This document shows positions 25,256 through 34,631 of a DNA stretch of 42,099 nt, one piece after another (within the stretch, counting starts at the first letter, position 1; each line of letters opens with the position of its first letter). The notes beneath the pieces are model-generated. The model did not search any database and was not told the origin of the DNA. It saw only the letters and a list, made by a program, of their open reading frames with translations. The translations under genes were made by a program, and so were the position numbers. The stretch spans positions 1 through 42,099 of the forward strand of contig NZ_JAEMRD010000014.1 of the NCBI RefSeq assembly GCF_016463485.1, read 5' to 3'. Source of the DNA: Brevundimonas sp. (GTDB lineage Bacteria > Pseudomonadota > Alphaproteobacteria > Caulobacterales > Caulobacteraceae).

Positions 25256-27675
25256 GGTCGCGCGGCCGGCCTGGGCGCGTCGCGTACCGCGGTCGAGTCG
25301 GGACTGACCTCGACGTCCGAGTCCCGCATCCGGTTGGCGGGCGGCGGAGGCGGGGCCGAGAGGGTGAAGGACTGTTCGTCGATCCGGCGTGGGAAATAGT
25401 TGTTGGCGCGCACGGCGTCGGCGGTCTCCCACAACGGGTCCAGCTCGGCCGAGACCAGGGTCTTGGACGACACATATTGCCAGATCACCGACTGAGCGTT
25501 GCGACGCCACACCTCGGCGGCGACGCGGACCGTCTCGGTCGTGCCGTCGTCCCATGTCATCTTGACGATGACCGGCATGACCAGGCCGCCGACATTGCGG
25601 AAGGTGAAGCGATAGATGTTGTCGGTGAAGCCCTGCGCGCGACGGCGATCCTCGTCAGCCTTCTTGTCGGCCGAGGCCTGGTCGCGACGCGCCTGGGCCG
25701 TGACCGTGAACTGGTCGGTAGAGTTATAGAAGTCGCGCGCGCCAGGATCGCGTTCGATCACCGTCTCGATCCCGGCGTTGTTGGTCACGGTTGTGGGCGT
25801 CGGCGCCTGGGCGAACCGTTCACGGGCGAGGCGGGCGCGGGCGTCGGGGTCGGTCGATTGCAGCTGCGCGCGGACGACGCTTTCCAGCGCTATGTCGACG
25901 TGGTCGGTCGAATAGAACCAGCCGCGCCAGAACCAGTCCAGATCGACCCCCGAGCTCTCCTCCATCGTGCGGAAGAAGTCGTAGGGGGTCGGCCGCTTGA
26001 AAGCCCAGCGGTGCGAGTATTCGCGGAAGGCGCGGTCGAACAGTTCGCGCCCCAGGATGGTCTCGCGCAGGATGACCAGGGCGGTCGCCGGCTTGGCATA
26101 GGCGTTGTTGCCGAACTGGAGCACCGATTCCGAGTTGGTCATGATCGGCACCTGATCCTGGCTGACCATGTATTCGACGATGTCGCGCGGCTCGCCCCGC
26201 GACGGGAAGTTCGGATCCCACAGCTTCTGCGCCTGATACTGGACGAAGGAGTTCAGCCCCTCGTCCATCCAGGTCCACTGGCGTTCGTCGGAGTTGATGA
26301 CCATCGGGAAATAGGTGTGGCCCACCTCGTGAATCACCACCCCGATCAGGCCGTTCTTGGCGCGCTCGGTATAGGTCCGGCGGCCGTTCTCGTCGACGAT
26401 GGGGCGCTGGCCGTTGAAGGTCAGCATCGGATATTCCATCCCGCCCTGCGGCCCGTTCACCGACTGGGCGTAGGGATAGGGATAGGGGATGGCGAACTGG
26501 TCATAGACCCGGATCGTCTGGGCGATCGCCCGCGTCGAATAGGCATCCCACAGGGGCCGCGCCTCCTTGGGATAGAAGGACATGGCCATCACGATGGGAT
26601 GGGCGCCGTTGGCCTGGGTGGCCGAGGTCTGGACCACACCCATGGCATCCCAGACGAACTTCCGGCTGGAGGCCCAGGCGAAGTCGCGGACGTTGTCGGC
26701 CTGGAAATGCCAGGTCCGGGTGCCCGACCGGGCGGGGCTGGCTTCGGCGGCGGCGGCCTCGGCAGCGGTGACGATATAGACGGGGGCGTCAGCCGTGCGC
26801 GCCTGTTCCAGACGCGCGCGCTGGGTCTCGGTCAGTATCTCGGGGTTCTGGAGCGTGCCGGTGGCGGCCAGCTGGTGATCGACCGGCACGGTGATACGGA
26901 CGTCGTAATCGCCGAACTCCAGCGTGAACTCGCCCGACCCCAGGAACTGGGCGTTATGCCAGCCTTCGTAGTCGGAATAGACGGCCATGCGCGGGAAGAA
27001 TTGCGCGGCCTCGAAGATGCAGTTGCCGTCCTCGCCCGCCTTGGTGAAACACTCATAGCCGCTGCGCCCGCCGACGATGCCGGTCTCGGGCATGGGCAGG
27101 GTGAAGGTCACGGTGAAGGTGTAGCTCTCGCCGGTCTTCAGTGGCGCGGGCAGTTCCAGCCTCAGCATCGAATCGACGATGTTGAACGGCACGTCCGCGC
27201 CGTCGGGGCCGGTGATCTTCAGGTCGTTGAAGCCGCCTTCCCAGTCCTGCATCCGCTGGACGCGCAACACCTCGTTGACGCTGACCTCGGTGGCGGCGGT
27301 GTAGGTCCGGGTGCGTTCGGCCAGGGAGTTGCGGCGATAGTTCTGCTGGTCCAGCAACATCCACAGATAGGTCAGGGCGTCGGGCGAGTTGTTGGTATAG
27401 GTCACCACCTGCTTGCCTGTCAGGGTCCGGGTCGGCTCGTCCAGCGAAACGTCGATCGAATAGTCGACCTGCTGTTGCCAGTAGCGATGACCGGGCGCGC
27501 CCGAGGCGTTGCGATAGTCTGTGGGGGTGGGCCAGTCCTCGCCCTCGAACTGGCGGAACTTGTCCTCGAACGTGCCCTTGGACTGATCGACCGGGCCGAC
27601 GCTGACCTGGGCCAGGGCCGGCGCGGCCAGAACCGTGGCGAATGCGAACATCGTCGCCAAGACAGCCAGACGCAT
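25252..27675 (-). CDS. M1 family zinc metallopeptidase, exported
   Basis: This is an 807-residue aminopeptidase-like protein. Residues 1-22 (MRLAVLATMFAFATVLAAPA ending LAQ) are a signal peptide. The gluzincin site is VIHEVGHTYFPMVINSDERQ near residue 448, with the third zinc ligand in WMDEGLNSF 18 residues later. The exopeptidase motif GxMEN appears as GGMEYPML, with tyrosine in place of asparagine, a variant known in the bacterial Aminopeptidase-N-like subgroup. A beta-rich N-terminal domain precedes it (about 40-330), and a long helical C-terminal region with a Pro-rich end follows. It is cotranscribed with the DUF6702-like gene. Substrates are unknown; periplasmic peptide trimming is likely. 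Confidence 0.92.
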   Translation of the reverse strand: MRLAVLATMFAFATVLAAPALAQVSVGPVDQSKGTFEDKFRQFEGEDWPTPTDYRNASGAPGHRYWQQQVDYSIDVSLDEPTRTLTGKQVVTYTNNSPDALTYLWMLLDQQNYRRNSLAERTRTYTAATEVSVNEVLRVQRMQDWEGGFNDLKITGPDGADVPFNIVDSMLRLELPAPLKTGESYTFTVTFTLPMPETGIVGGRSGYECFTKAGEDGNCIFEAAQFFPRMAVYSDYEGWHNAQFLGSGEFTLEFGDYDVRITVPVDHQLAATGTLQNPEILTETQRARLEQARTADAPVYIVTAAEAAAAEASPARSGTRTWHFQADNVRDFAWASSRKFVWDAMGVVQTSATQANGAHPIVMAMSFYPKEARPLWDAYSTRAIAQTIRVYDQFAIPYPYPYAQSVNGPQGGMEYPMLTFNGQRPIVDENGRRTYTERAKNGLIGVVIHEVGHTYFPMVINSDERQWTWMDEGLNSFVQYQAQKLWDPNFPSRGEPRDIVEYMVSQDQVPIMTNSESVLQFGNNAYAKPATALVILRETILGRELFDRAFREYSHRWAFKRPTPYDFFRTMEESSGVDLDWFWRGWFYSTDHVDIALESVVRAQLQSTDPDARARLARERFAQAPTPTTVTNNAGIETVIERDPGARDFYNSTDQFTVTAQARRDQASADKKADEDRRRAQGFTDNIYRFTFRNVGGLVMPVIVKMTWDDGTTETVRVAAEVWRRNAQSVIWQYVSSKTLVSAELDPLWETADAVRANNYFPRRIDEQSFTLSAPPPPPANRMRDSDVEVSPDSTAVRDAPRPAARP

Positions 27676-27791
27676 ACCCTACCCCGTCACTCGAAAAACA
27701 GCCGCCGCGACCTTCGGGGATCGCATGCTGCAACGCAAGACGGACAAGGATTACGGTGACGTAATGTCCGGAGGCGGAGCGAGGCGCGCGC

Positions 27792-28361
27792 TCAGTTGTC
27801 GATGAAGTCCTGAAGCGTCGTGGCGAGGCGCCGGTGCAGGCGCTCGCACTTGTCGGGCGACAGGTTGAAACCGCCCGAGATGTCGCGGCTGACGGTCAGC
27901 CCCATGATCAGACCCGCCGCCAACCTGGCCTTGATCTCGGCGTCTTCGCCCCCGACCCATTCGGTGAAGGGGGTCATGAAATTGCATTCCGAGTGTCGCT
28001 GGATGACGTCCTGCGCCTTGGGCGAGGCGATCGAGCGGAGCATCACCAGCAGCCAGCGCAGTTTGAACTCGTTGCGAGGGCCATAGATGATGTCATGCGC
28101 CACCCGGTCTCCGAACGTGGCCCGGTCGCCCGCCATCAGGGCCGAAGCGTCACCGCAGGATTCGATGACGCAAGAGAACAGCTCCTCCTTGGATCCGAAA
28201 TAGCGCGAGATCAGCGCCGGATCGACACCGGCGTCGCGACCGATGTCACGCATCCCGACCTGGTCGTAGCTCTCGCCCATGAAGCGCGCGTTCGCAGCCT
28301 CCAGGATGGCGGCGCGAGTCGTGGCCGCGTTTCGCGGCCTGCTGCAAATATCGAAACCCAA
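27792..28361 (-). CDS. TetR family regulator, divergent from the RND efflux operon
   Basis: This is a 189-residue repressor-type protein. The N-terminal helix-turn-helix covers residues about 12-60 (TRAAILEAANARFMGESYDQ, VGMRDIGRDAGVDPALISRY, FGSKEELF), followed by a ligand-binding helical domain. The start is a TTG at 28361: no ATG or GTG lies upstream in frame, and GAGGA lies 7 bases before it, so TTG is well supported. The gene is divergent from the efflux genes, so it most likely represses them and responds to a pump substrate. A palindrome, TGTGATGTCCTCACA at 28362-28376, covers its own ribosome site. Confidence 0.9.
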   Translation of the reverse strand: MGFDICSRPRNAATTRAAILEAANARFMGESYDQVGMRDIGRDAGVDPALISRYFGSKEELFSCVIESCGDASALMAGDRATFGDRVAHDIIYGPRNEFKLRWLLVMLRSIASPKAQDVIQRHSECNFMTPFTEWVGGEDAEIKARLAAGLIMGLTVSRDISGGFNLSPDKCERLHRRLATTLQDFIDN

Positions 28362-28376
28362 TGTGATGTCCTCACA
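28362..28376. promoter_or_regulatory. Palindrome over the TetR gene ribosome site
   Basis: TGTGATGTCCTCACA has perfect 5-base arms (TGTGA and TCACA) around a 5-base spacer. On the minus strand it contains the GAGGA that serves the TTG start. It may be an operator for autoregulation. Confidence 0.4.
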
Positions 28377-28410
28377 TGCCCCACAGGGGTTATGGACATG
28401 TCATCGTCTG

Positions 28411-28445
28411 TTGACAAGTGTTTCGCAGACAGACATTAGACAAGT
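28411..28445 (+). promoter_or_regulatory. Candidate promoter and direct repeat before the efflux operon
   Basis: TTGACA at 28411-28416 is a consensus -35 box; CATTAG at 28434-28439, after 17 bases, is a weak -10. GACAAGT occurs at 28413-28419 and again at 28439-28445, flanking this promoter as a direct repeat 26 bases apart, which may be part of the repressor site. Confidence 0.45.
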
Positions 28446-28530
28446 CATCAGGCGTTGACCTGAGGCCGCCTCCTCCCCGATCCGCGCCTCGGTCGCCGCC
28501 TACATGCCCAATCCTGCCAGGAGTCCGCGG

Positions 28531-29745
28531 ATGCGCAGACTGAAGATCGTCGCTGTGTCCGCCATGCTGGCGGCCGCCCTATACGGCTGTGCCAAGACCG
28601 AGGCCGCCGGCCCGCCGCCGCCCGCGCCCGTCACCGTTGCCAACCCCCTGAGCGAGCGCATCGTCGACTGGGACGACTTCACCGGCCGGTTCGAGGCGAC
28701 CCAGAGCGTGGACGTCCGCGCCCGCGTCGGCGGCTATGTCCAGGCGGTGCATTTCCGTGACGGCGATTTCGTCCGTCGCGGGCAGTTGCTGTTCACCCTC
28801 GACCCCCGCCCGGCCCAGGCCCAACTGGCCTCGGCCCAGGCTCAACTGGCCCAGGCGAATGCGCAAGTATCGCTGACCCGCACCAACCTGACCCGCTCCG
28901 AGGGCCTTCTGGCCTCGCAGGCCGTGTCCCAGGCCGAGGTCGACACCAATCGCGCCGCCGTGAGCACCGCGCAGGCCAATGTCGCTGCCGCCCAGGCCAA
29001 TGTCCGCGCCCGCCAACTGGACGTCGAGTTCACCCGTGTGACCGCTCCGGTGTCCGGGCGCGTCTCGGACCGCCGCATCGATCCGGGCAACCTGATCGGC
29101 GGAGGGTCTTCGGCCGGGGACGTCCTGACCACCATCGTCTCGTCCTCTCCGATCTATTTCGTCTTCGACGGGTCGGAAGCGACGCTGCTGAAATATCAGC
29201 GCCAGACGCGAGGCGGTGCCTCGGCCCCCGTTCGCGTCCGCCTGCAGGACGAGGCCGACTTCGTTCACGCCGGCACGCTGGACTTCACCGACAACGCCAT
29301 CGACGCCTCGTCGGGCTCGATCCGTCTGCGGGCCGTGATCCAGAACGCCGACGGCTTCCTGAAGCCCGGCATGTTCGGCCAGGTCCGGGTCGCCGGCGCC
29401 GGTGCCTATGACGCCCTGCTGGTGCCCGACGCCGCGATCAGTGCCGGTGCTGACCGCCGCACGGTCTCGGTCGTCGCCGCCGACGGCACGGTCACGCCCC
29501 GCCCGGTCGTCCTCGGCCCGCTGGTCGATGGTCTGCGCGTCATCCGATCCGGCATCACGGCCCAGGACCGGGTCATCATCAACGGCGGCTCACGCGTCCA
29601 GCAGCCGGGCCAGAAGGTGAAGGCCAATCCCGGCCGCATCACCCGTACTCCGACCACATACGCAGCGCCCGTGACCACCGCCCCCCCGGCCGCCACGGCG
29701 ACCTCTGCCAGCGCCCTGTCGGGCTCCGTGGCGATCGGCGACTAA
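28531..29745 (+). CDS. RND efflux periplasmic adaptor (membrane fusion) lipoprotein
   Basis: This is a 404-residue adaptor that bridges the inner-membrane pump and the outer-membrane channel. The signal ends in a lipobox (ALYGCAK), so the protein is lipid-anchored. It has the barrel-sandwich motif VRARVGGYVQAVHFRDGDFV near residue 65, an Ala/Gln-rich hairpin coiled coil (about 95-165, LAQANAQVSLTRTNLTRSEG), FTRVTAPVSGRVSDRRIDPG, and a beta-barrel domain ending in a Pro/Thr/Ala-rich tail. The ATG at 28531 has AGGAG 7 bases upstream, better than the ATG at 28504. It resembles the MexE/AcrA group. The pump gene starts 3 bases after its stop. Confidence 0.93.
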   Translation: MRRLKIVAVSAMLAAALYGCAKTEAAGPPPPAPVTVANPLSERIVDWDDFTGRFEATQSVDVRARVGGYVQAVHFRDGDFVRRGQLLFTLDPRPAQAQLASAQAQLAQANAQVSLTRTNLTRSEGLLASQAVSQAEVDTNRAAVSTAQANVAAAQANVRARQLDVEFTRVTAPVSGRVSDRRIDPGNLIGGGSSAGDVLTTIVSSSPIYFVFDGSEATLLKYQRQTRGGASAPVRVRLQDEADFVHAGTLDFTDNAIDASSGSIRLRAVIQNADGFLKPGMFGQVRVAGAGAYDALLVPDAAISAGADRRTVSVVAADGTVTPRPVVLGPLVDGLRVIRSGITAQDRVIINGGSRVQQPGQKVKANPGRITRTPTTYAAPVTTAPPAATATSASALSGSVAIGD

Positions 29746-29748
29746 GAC

Positions 29749-32700
29749 ATGAACATCTCTCGCTTCTTCATCGACCGGCCGATCTTCGCGGCCGTGCTGT
29801 CGGTGTTCATCACCATCGTCGGTCTGGCCGCCTATCCGCTGCTGCCTCTGTCGCAATATCCGGAGATCGCGCCGCCCACGATCACCGTCAACGCCGCGTT
29901 CCCGGGTGCCTCGGCCGAGACCCTGGCCGAGACCGTCGCCGCGCCGATCGAACAGGAGATCAACGGCGTCGAGGGGATGCTGTACGTCACCTCGTCCTCG
30001 ACCTCGGACGGTTCGGTGGCCATCACCGTGACCTTCCAGCCCGGCACCGACCTGGATACGGCCCAGGTCCTGGTCCAGAACCGCGTCGCCCTGGCCGAGC
30101 CGCGCCTACCCGATGCCGTGCGGCAGACGGGCATCGTCGTGGCCAAGGCCTCGCAAGGCTTTCTGATGATCGCCTCGGTGACGTCCCCGGACGAAAGCCT
30201 GGGCAACGACTTCCTGGGCAACTACGCCAACTCGACGATCCGCGACCGGCTGCTGCGCATTGAGGGCGTGGGCGGGGTCAACATCTTCGGGGGCGGCAAC
30301 TATTCCATGCGGGTCTGGATCGACCCGGCCAAGGCCGCCGCACGCAATCTGTCCGCGACAGAGATCGTCGCGGCACTGCGCGCCCAGAACGTCCAGGCCG
30401 CCGCCGGCTCGATCGGCCAGCCACCTTTCGCCACCAACGCCTCCGCCTTCCAGGAACCGATCCAGGTCCAGGGCCGGCTGAACACGCCCGAAGAGTTCGG
30501 CCGCGTCGTCATCAAGACCAACGCCGACGGCGCCGTCACCCGCCTGTCCGACATCGGTCGCGTGGAACTGGGGGCCCAGGATTACGGCATACGGGGCTTC
30601 TTCGACGGCGAGCGCGGCGTCGGCGTCGCCATCGTCCAGCAGCCGGGTGCCAATGCGCTGGGGACCGCTGAACGGGTCGAAGCCGAGCTTGAAGCCATCC
30701 GTGCGGATCTTCCGCCGGGAGCCGCCATCAAGGTCGCCTACAACCCGACGGAGTTCGTCGCGGCCTCGGTCGAGTCGGTCCAGCACACCCTGGTCGAGGC
30801 GATCATCCTGGTCGTCATCGTGGTCATGGTCTTCCTCCAGACCTGGCGCGCCGCCATCATTCCGATCGTCGCCATTCCCGTGGCCCTGGTCGCCACGTTC
30901 GCGGTGCAACTGGCGCTCGGCTATTCGCTGAATTCCCTGTCGCTGCTGGCGCTGATCCTGGCCGTCGGCATCGTGGTCGACGACGCCATCGTGGTGGTCG
31001 AGAACGTCGAGCGTCTGATCGGCGAAGGCCTGTCGCCGCGCGAAGCCGCCTATCGATCGATGGAGGAGGTCTCCGGTGCCCTGATCGCCATCGGCCTGGT
31101 GCTGGTTTCGGTCTTCATCCCGACCATGTTCGTGCCGGGCATCCCGGGCATCTTCTATCGCCAGTTCGCGGTGACGATCGCGGCGGCCTCGGTGGTCTCC
31201 CTGTTCGTGTCGCTGACGCTGTCACCCGCCATGGCGGCCCTGCTGCTCAAGCCGCACAAGAAGGATGCCCATCATCGCAAGCCCGGTCTGTGGGGTTCTG
31301 TCGTCTGGTACGTCGGCATGGGCGGTCGCAAATTCAACGAGGCCTTCGACTGGCTGTCTGACCAGTATGGCCGCCTGACAGCCCGGCTGATCCGCATGGT
31401 CGCCATCGTCCTGGTCGTCTACGTCGGCCTGCTGGCCCTGACGGCCTGGCGACTGGTGGATACACCGTCCGGCTTCATTCCCGAACAGGACCAGGGATTC
31501 CTGATCGGCGTGGTCCAACTGCCGGCAGGCTCATCTCTGGACCGCACCGAGGCCGTGATGCTGCGCGCCAAGGACATCATCCAGGCCAAGGAGGGCGTCA
31601 ACGGCACCGTCGCCTTCGCCGGCCTGGACGGTTCCAGCTTCGCCTTCGGGTCCAACGCCGCGACCATCTTCGTCCGCCTCGACCCGTCCGAGGACCGCAC
31701 GTCCAAAGAGACCAAGGCCGCGGCCCTGGCCGGTGCCATCACCCAGGCGACCGGCGGCATCGAAGAGGCCAACATCTTCGTCATCGCCCCGCCGTCGGTC
31801 CAGGGTCTGGGCACCGGCAACGGCTTCAAGATGATGGTCCAGGACCGTTCCGGCGCGGGCTATCGCGCGCTGGAAGGCGCCACCTTCGCCATGATGGGCG
31901 GCGCGGCCCAGAACGCGGATCTCCAGCAGGTCTTCTCGACCTACAACACCGCCTCGCCGCGCATCGCCGCCGACGTTGATCGCGACAAGGCCCTGATGCT
32001 GGGCGTCCAGCCGTCCGAAGTGTTCTCGACGCTCGGCATCTATCTCGGCTCGTCCTATATCAACGACTTCAACATGGCGGGCCGCACCTATCGCGTCACC
32101 GCCCAGGCGGAGCCGGCCTATCGCGACGATCTGGCCGACATCGCCAACCTGAAGGTCAAGTCGACCTCCGGTGCCATGGTGCCGCTGGCCTCGATCGCCA
32201 ACCTTCGCCAGGATTCCGGTCCGTCGCGGATCGTCCGCTTCAACCTGTTTCCGGCCGCCGAGCTTCAGGGCCAGGGCGCACCCGGCATCTCGTCCGGCAC
32301 GGCCATCGGCCAGATGGAGACGCTGGCCGCCTCCACCTTGCCGCCCGGGTTCTCCTACGAATGGACCGAACTGGCCTTCCAGGAGAAGCAGGCGTCGGGT
32401 GGCGCAACCCTGATCTTCGCCATGAGCGTGCTGCTGGTCTTCCTGGTGCTGGCCGCACAGTACGAGGCCTTCACCCTGCCGCTGGCGGTCATCCTGATCG
32501 TGCCGATGTGCGTGCTGGCCGCCATGCTGGGGGTCAACGCCCTGGGCCTCGACAACAACATCCTGGTCCAGGTCGGGCTGGTGGTGCTGGTGGCGCTGGC
32601 GGCCAAGAACGCCATCCTCATCATCGAGTTCGCCAAACAGGGCGAGGAGGACGACGGTCTCAGCCGCTGGGACGCCGCCGTCGCGGCCGCACGGACCCGT

Positions 32701-33000
32701 CTCCGGCCCATCCTGATGACCTCGTTCGCCTTCATCCTCGGCGTCCTGCCGCTGGTGCTGGCCGAAGGGCCCGGCGCGGAGATGCGTCAGGCGCTGGGCG
32801 CTGCGGTATTCTTCGGGATGCTGGGCGTCACCGTCTTTGGCCTGCTTTTCACGCCCGTCTTCTATGTGATGTGCCGTGGCCTGGCCGCGCGCATCCCGCA
32901 CGAGCCGTCCAAGACACCGCCGACCCCGACCACGGGATCGCATCTCGAGGACCCCGACGCACCGCTGCCGGCCACCGGGCCACGCACGGGAGACCTGTAA
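29749..33000 (+). CDS. RND multidrug efflux pump, HAE1 (AcrB/MexF) type
   Basis: This is a 1083-residue inner-membrane proton-driven exporter with twelve membrane helices and two large periplasmic loops. The N-terminus MNISRFFIDRPIFAAVLSVF is typical. Proton relay residues are visible: the aspartate pair in ILAVGIVVDDAIVVVENVER near residue 410 (helix four), and the lysine in VALAAKNAILIIEFAKQG near residue 955 (helix ten). The C-terminal tail is Pro/Thr-rich and hydrophilic. It lies between the adaptor and the outer-membrane factor genes, forming a complete tripartite system. Substrates cannot be read from sequence; MexF-like pumps export hydrophobic antibiotics and signalling molecules. Confidence 0.96.
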   Translation: MNISRFFIDRPIFAAVLSVFITIVGLAAYPLLPLSQYPEIAPPTITVNAAFPGASAETLAETVAAPIEQEINGVEGMLYVTSSSTSDGSVAITVTFQPGTDLDTAQVLVQNRVALAEPRLPDAVRQTGIVVAKASQGFLMIASVTSPDESLGNDFLGNYANSTIRDRLLRIEGVGGVNIFGGGNYSMRVWIDPAKAAARNLSATEIVAALRAQNVQAAAGSIGQPPFATNASAFQEPIQVQGRLNTPEEFGRVVIKTNADGAVTRLSDIGRVELGAQDYGIRGFFDGERGVGVAIVQQPGANALGTAERVEAELEAIRADLPPGAAIKVAYNPTEFVAASVESVQHTLVEAIILVVIVVMVFLQTWRAAIIPIVAIPVALVATFAVQLALGYSLNSLSLLALILAVGIVVDDAIVVVENVERLIGEGLSPREAAYRSMEEVSGALIAIGLVLVSVFIPTMFVPGIPGIFYRQFAVTIAAASVVSLFVSLTLSPAMAALLLKPHKKDAHHRKPGLWGSVVWYVGMGGRKFNEAFDWLSDQYGRLTARLIRMVAIVLVVYVGLLALTAWRLVDTPSGFIPEQDQGFLIGVVQLPAGSSLDRTEAVMLRAKDIIQAKEGVNGTVAFAGLDGSSFAFGSNAATIFVRLDPSEDRTSKETKAAALAGAITQATGGIEEANIFVIAPPSVQGLGTGNGFKMMVQDRSGAGYRALEGATFAMMGGAAQNADLQQVFSTYNTASPRIAADVDRDKALMLGVQPSEVFSTLGIYLGSSYINDFNMAGRTYRVTAQAEPAYRDDLADIANLKVKSTSGAMVPLASIANLRQDSGPSRIVRFNLFPAAELQGQGAPGISSGTAIGQMETLAASTLPPGFSYEWTELAFQEKQASGGATLIFAMSVLLVFLVLAAQYEAFTLPLAVILIVPMCVLAAMLGVNALGLDNNILVQVGLVVLVALAAKNAILIIEFAKQGEEDDGLSRWDAAVAAARTRLRPILMTSFAFILGVLPLVLAEGPGAEMRQALGAAVFFGMLGVTVFGLLFTPVFYVMCRGLAARIPHEPSKTPPTPTTGSHLEDPDAPLPATGPRTGDL

Positions 33001-33001
33001 G

Positions 33002-34423
33002 ATGACCGTATCCTCCCTCAAAGCCGTCCTGTCCGTGGGCGTCGCCGGCCTGACCCTGGCGGCATGCGCGGTCGGGCCGAAGGCGCCTGACGCTGTGATC
33101 CCCCCCGCCGCGTCGGGCGCCTTCATCAGTGCCCCGGGCTCGACCGCCGTCACCGCCGCCGAGGCGCGCGACGACTGGTGGAGGCTCTATGCCGATCCCG
33201 TGCTCGACGGCCTGATCGCCCAGGCCTTCGCTGAGAACAACCAGCTGGAGGCCGCCGAGGCCAATCTGCGCGCCGTCCGCGCCAGCCTGTCTGAAGCTCG
33301 CGCCGGTCGTTTCCCGACCACCGGCCTCAGCGGCTCGGCCAGTCGGAGCCAGGGCTCCGCCGCGACCAGCCCGACCGGAACCCAGCTGCCTGAAGCCGAC
33401 AGCTATTCATTGGGTCTGGACGCCTCCTACGAGATCGACCTGTTCGGCCGCGTCGGCTCCTCGATCCGGGCCGCCCGCGCCGATGCGGATGCGCAGGCTG
33501 CCGCGCTTGACGTCATCCGCGTCTCGGTCGCCGCCGAGACCGCCCGGGCCTATGCCGACGCCTGTTCCGCCAACGCCCAGATCGCCGTCGCCGAACGGAC
33601 CCTGGCCCTGCAACAGAACACCGCCGACCTGACCCAGCGTCTGCTGGAAGGCGGTGCCGGCACCGGGCTGGATACCGCCCGCGCCCAGGCCGCCCTGGCC
33701 CAGACCCGTGCCACCCTGCCCTCGCTTCGGGCCGGCCGCGACGGCGCGGTCTATCGCCTGGCCACCCTGACCGGCCGCACCCCGATCGAGGCGTCCGAGG
33801 CCGCCCGGTCCTGCGCCCACCCGCCTCAGCTGACGCAGCCGATCCCGATCGGTGACGGCGCGGCCCTGCTGGCTCGACGTCCCGATGTGCGTCAGGCGGA
33901 ACGCGCGCTCGCCGCCGCCGCCGCGCGGGTCAATGTGGCGACCGCGTCGCTGTATCCGACCATCAGCCTGGGCGGATCGTTCGGTTCGACGGCGCTGGAC
34001 GCCGGTGAGCTCGGCAACGACGAGAACTATCGCTTCAGTTTCGGCCCGCTGATCAGCTGGTCCTTCCCGAACATCGCCGTGGCCCGCGCGCGGATCGCCC
34101 AGACCGGTGCCCTGACCGAGGCGGCGCTCGCCACCTTCGACCAGACGGTGCTGTCCGCGCTGCAGGAGACCGAGACGGCCCTGACCAACTATGCCAACGA
34201 ACTGGACCGCCGCGCGGCCCTGACCGAGGCGCGAGATCAGGCGGCGACGGCGGCGCGGCTGTCACGTCTGCGCTTCGATGCGGGTGCCGACAACTTCCTG
34301 ACGGTGCTGGATTCGGAACGCACCCTGGCGGGGGCGGATGCCGCCCTGGCCCAGTCCGATGCCCTGGTCACCACCTACCAGATCGCCGTGTTCAAGGCCT
34401 TGGCGGGGGGTTGGGAGACGTAG
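33002..34423 (+). CDS. Outer membrane efflux factor, NodT/OprM type lipoprotein
   Basis: This is a 473-residue outer-membrane channel subunit with a lipobox signal (GLTLAACAVGPKAP). The two TolC-like repeats are seen as DDWWRLYADPVLDGLIAQAF with AENNQLEAAEANLRAVRASL, then later LLARRPDVRQAERALAAAAA and NVATASLYPTISLGGSFGST. The ATG at 33002 follows the pump stop by one base; upstream in-frame starts lie inside the pump gene. It is the last gene of the three-gene efflux operon and completes the conduit from the periplasm to the outside. Confidence 0.94.
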   Translation: MTVSSLKAVLSVGVAGLTLAACAVGPKAPDAVIPPAASGAFISAPGSTAVTAAEARDDWWRLYADPVLDGLIAQAFAENNQLEAAEANLRAVRASLSEARAGRFPTTGLSGSASRSQGSAATSPTGTQLPEADSYSLGLDASYEIDLFGRVGSSIRAARADADAQAAALDVIRVSVAAETARAYADACSANAQIAVAERTLALQQNTADLTQRLLEGGAGTGLDTARAQAALAQTRATLPSLRAGRDGAVYRLATLTGRTPIEASEAARSCAHPPQLTQPIPIGDGAALLARRPDVRQAERALAAAAARVNVATASLYPTISLGGSFGSTALDAGELGNDENYRFSFGPLISWSFPNIAVARARIAQTGALTEAALATFDQTVLSALQETETALTNYANELDRRAALTEARDQAATAARLSRLRFDAGADNFLTVLDSERTLAGADAALAQSDALVTTYQIAVFKALAGGWET

Positions 34424-34434
34424 GAAACAACTGT

Positions 34435-34570
34435 CTCTCCCTCCCCCTCGGGGGAGGGTGGTCGAAGCGCAGCGGAGACCGGGTGGGAAGGGCAAGGCAA
34501 TACAGCGGCGGTTCGCCTTGCCGCCCCCACCCGATCGCTTCGCGATCTGCCCTCCCCCGAGGGGAGGGAG
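34435..34570. repeat. Palindromic repeat, family A, intergenic copy
   Basis: The element begins CTCTCCCTCCCCCTCGGGGG, continues GAGGGTGGTCGAAGCGCAGC, GGAGACCGGGTGGG and GGCAAGGC, and closes with GCCGCCCCCACCCGATCGCT and a final CCTCCCCCGAGGGGAGGGAG. The outer arms are imperfect reverse complements. It lies between the convergent ends of the efflux operon and the M16 gene, and is the sister of the copy read in frame at positions 1-102. Confidence 0.88.
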
Positions 34571-34575
34571 TATGC

Positions 34576-34606
34576 AAAAACGGCCGGTCTCTCGCGAGAC
34601 CGGCCG
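34576..34606 (-). terminator. Intrinsic terminator of the M16 protease gene
   Basis: On the minus strand CGGCCGGTCTC, a GCGA loop and GAGACCGGCCG form a perfect 11-base stem (34606-34581), followed by TTTTT (34580-34576). It lies 25 bases beyond the M16 stop codon and may also stop transcription from the efflux operon on the other strand. Confidence 0.9.
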
Positions 34607-34631
34607 CTTCCGTTTCTGACCAGCCTCGATC

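Noticed and set aside
25222-27759. 845-codon plus-strand open frame
   Set aside because: It is antisense to the M1 peptidase gene over its full length, with no family motif; the M1 zinc site decides the coding strand.
28362-28376. CRP/FNR-type site TGTGA-TCACA
   Set aside because: The spacer is 5 rather than 6 bases and the site sits over the ribosome site rather than at a promoter, so a CRP site was not called; it is kept only as a palindrome.
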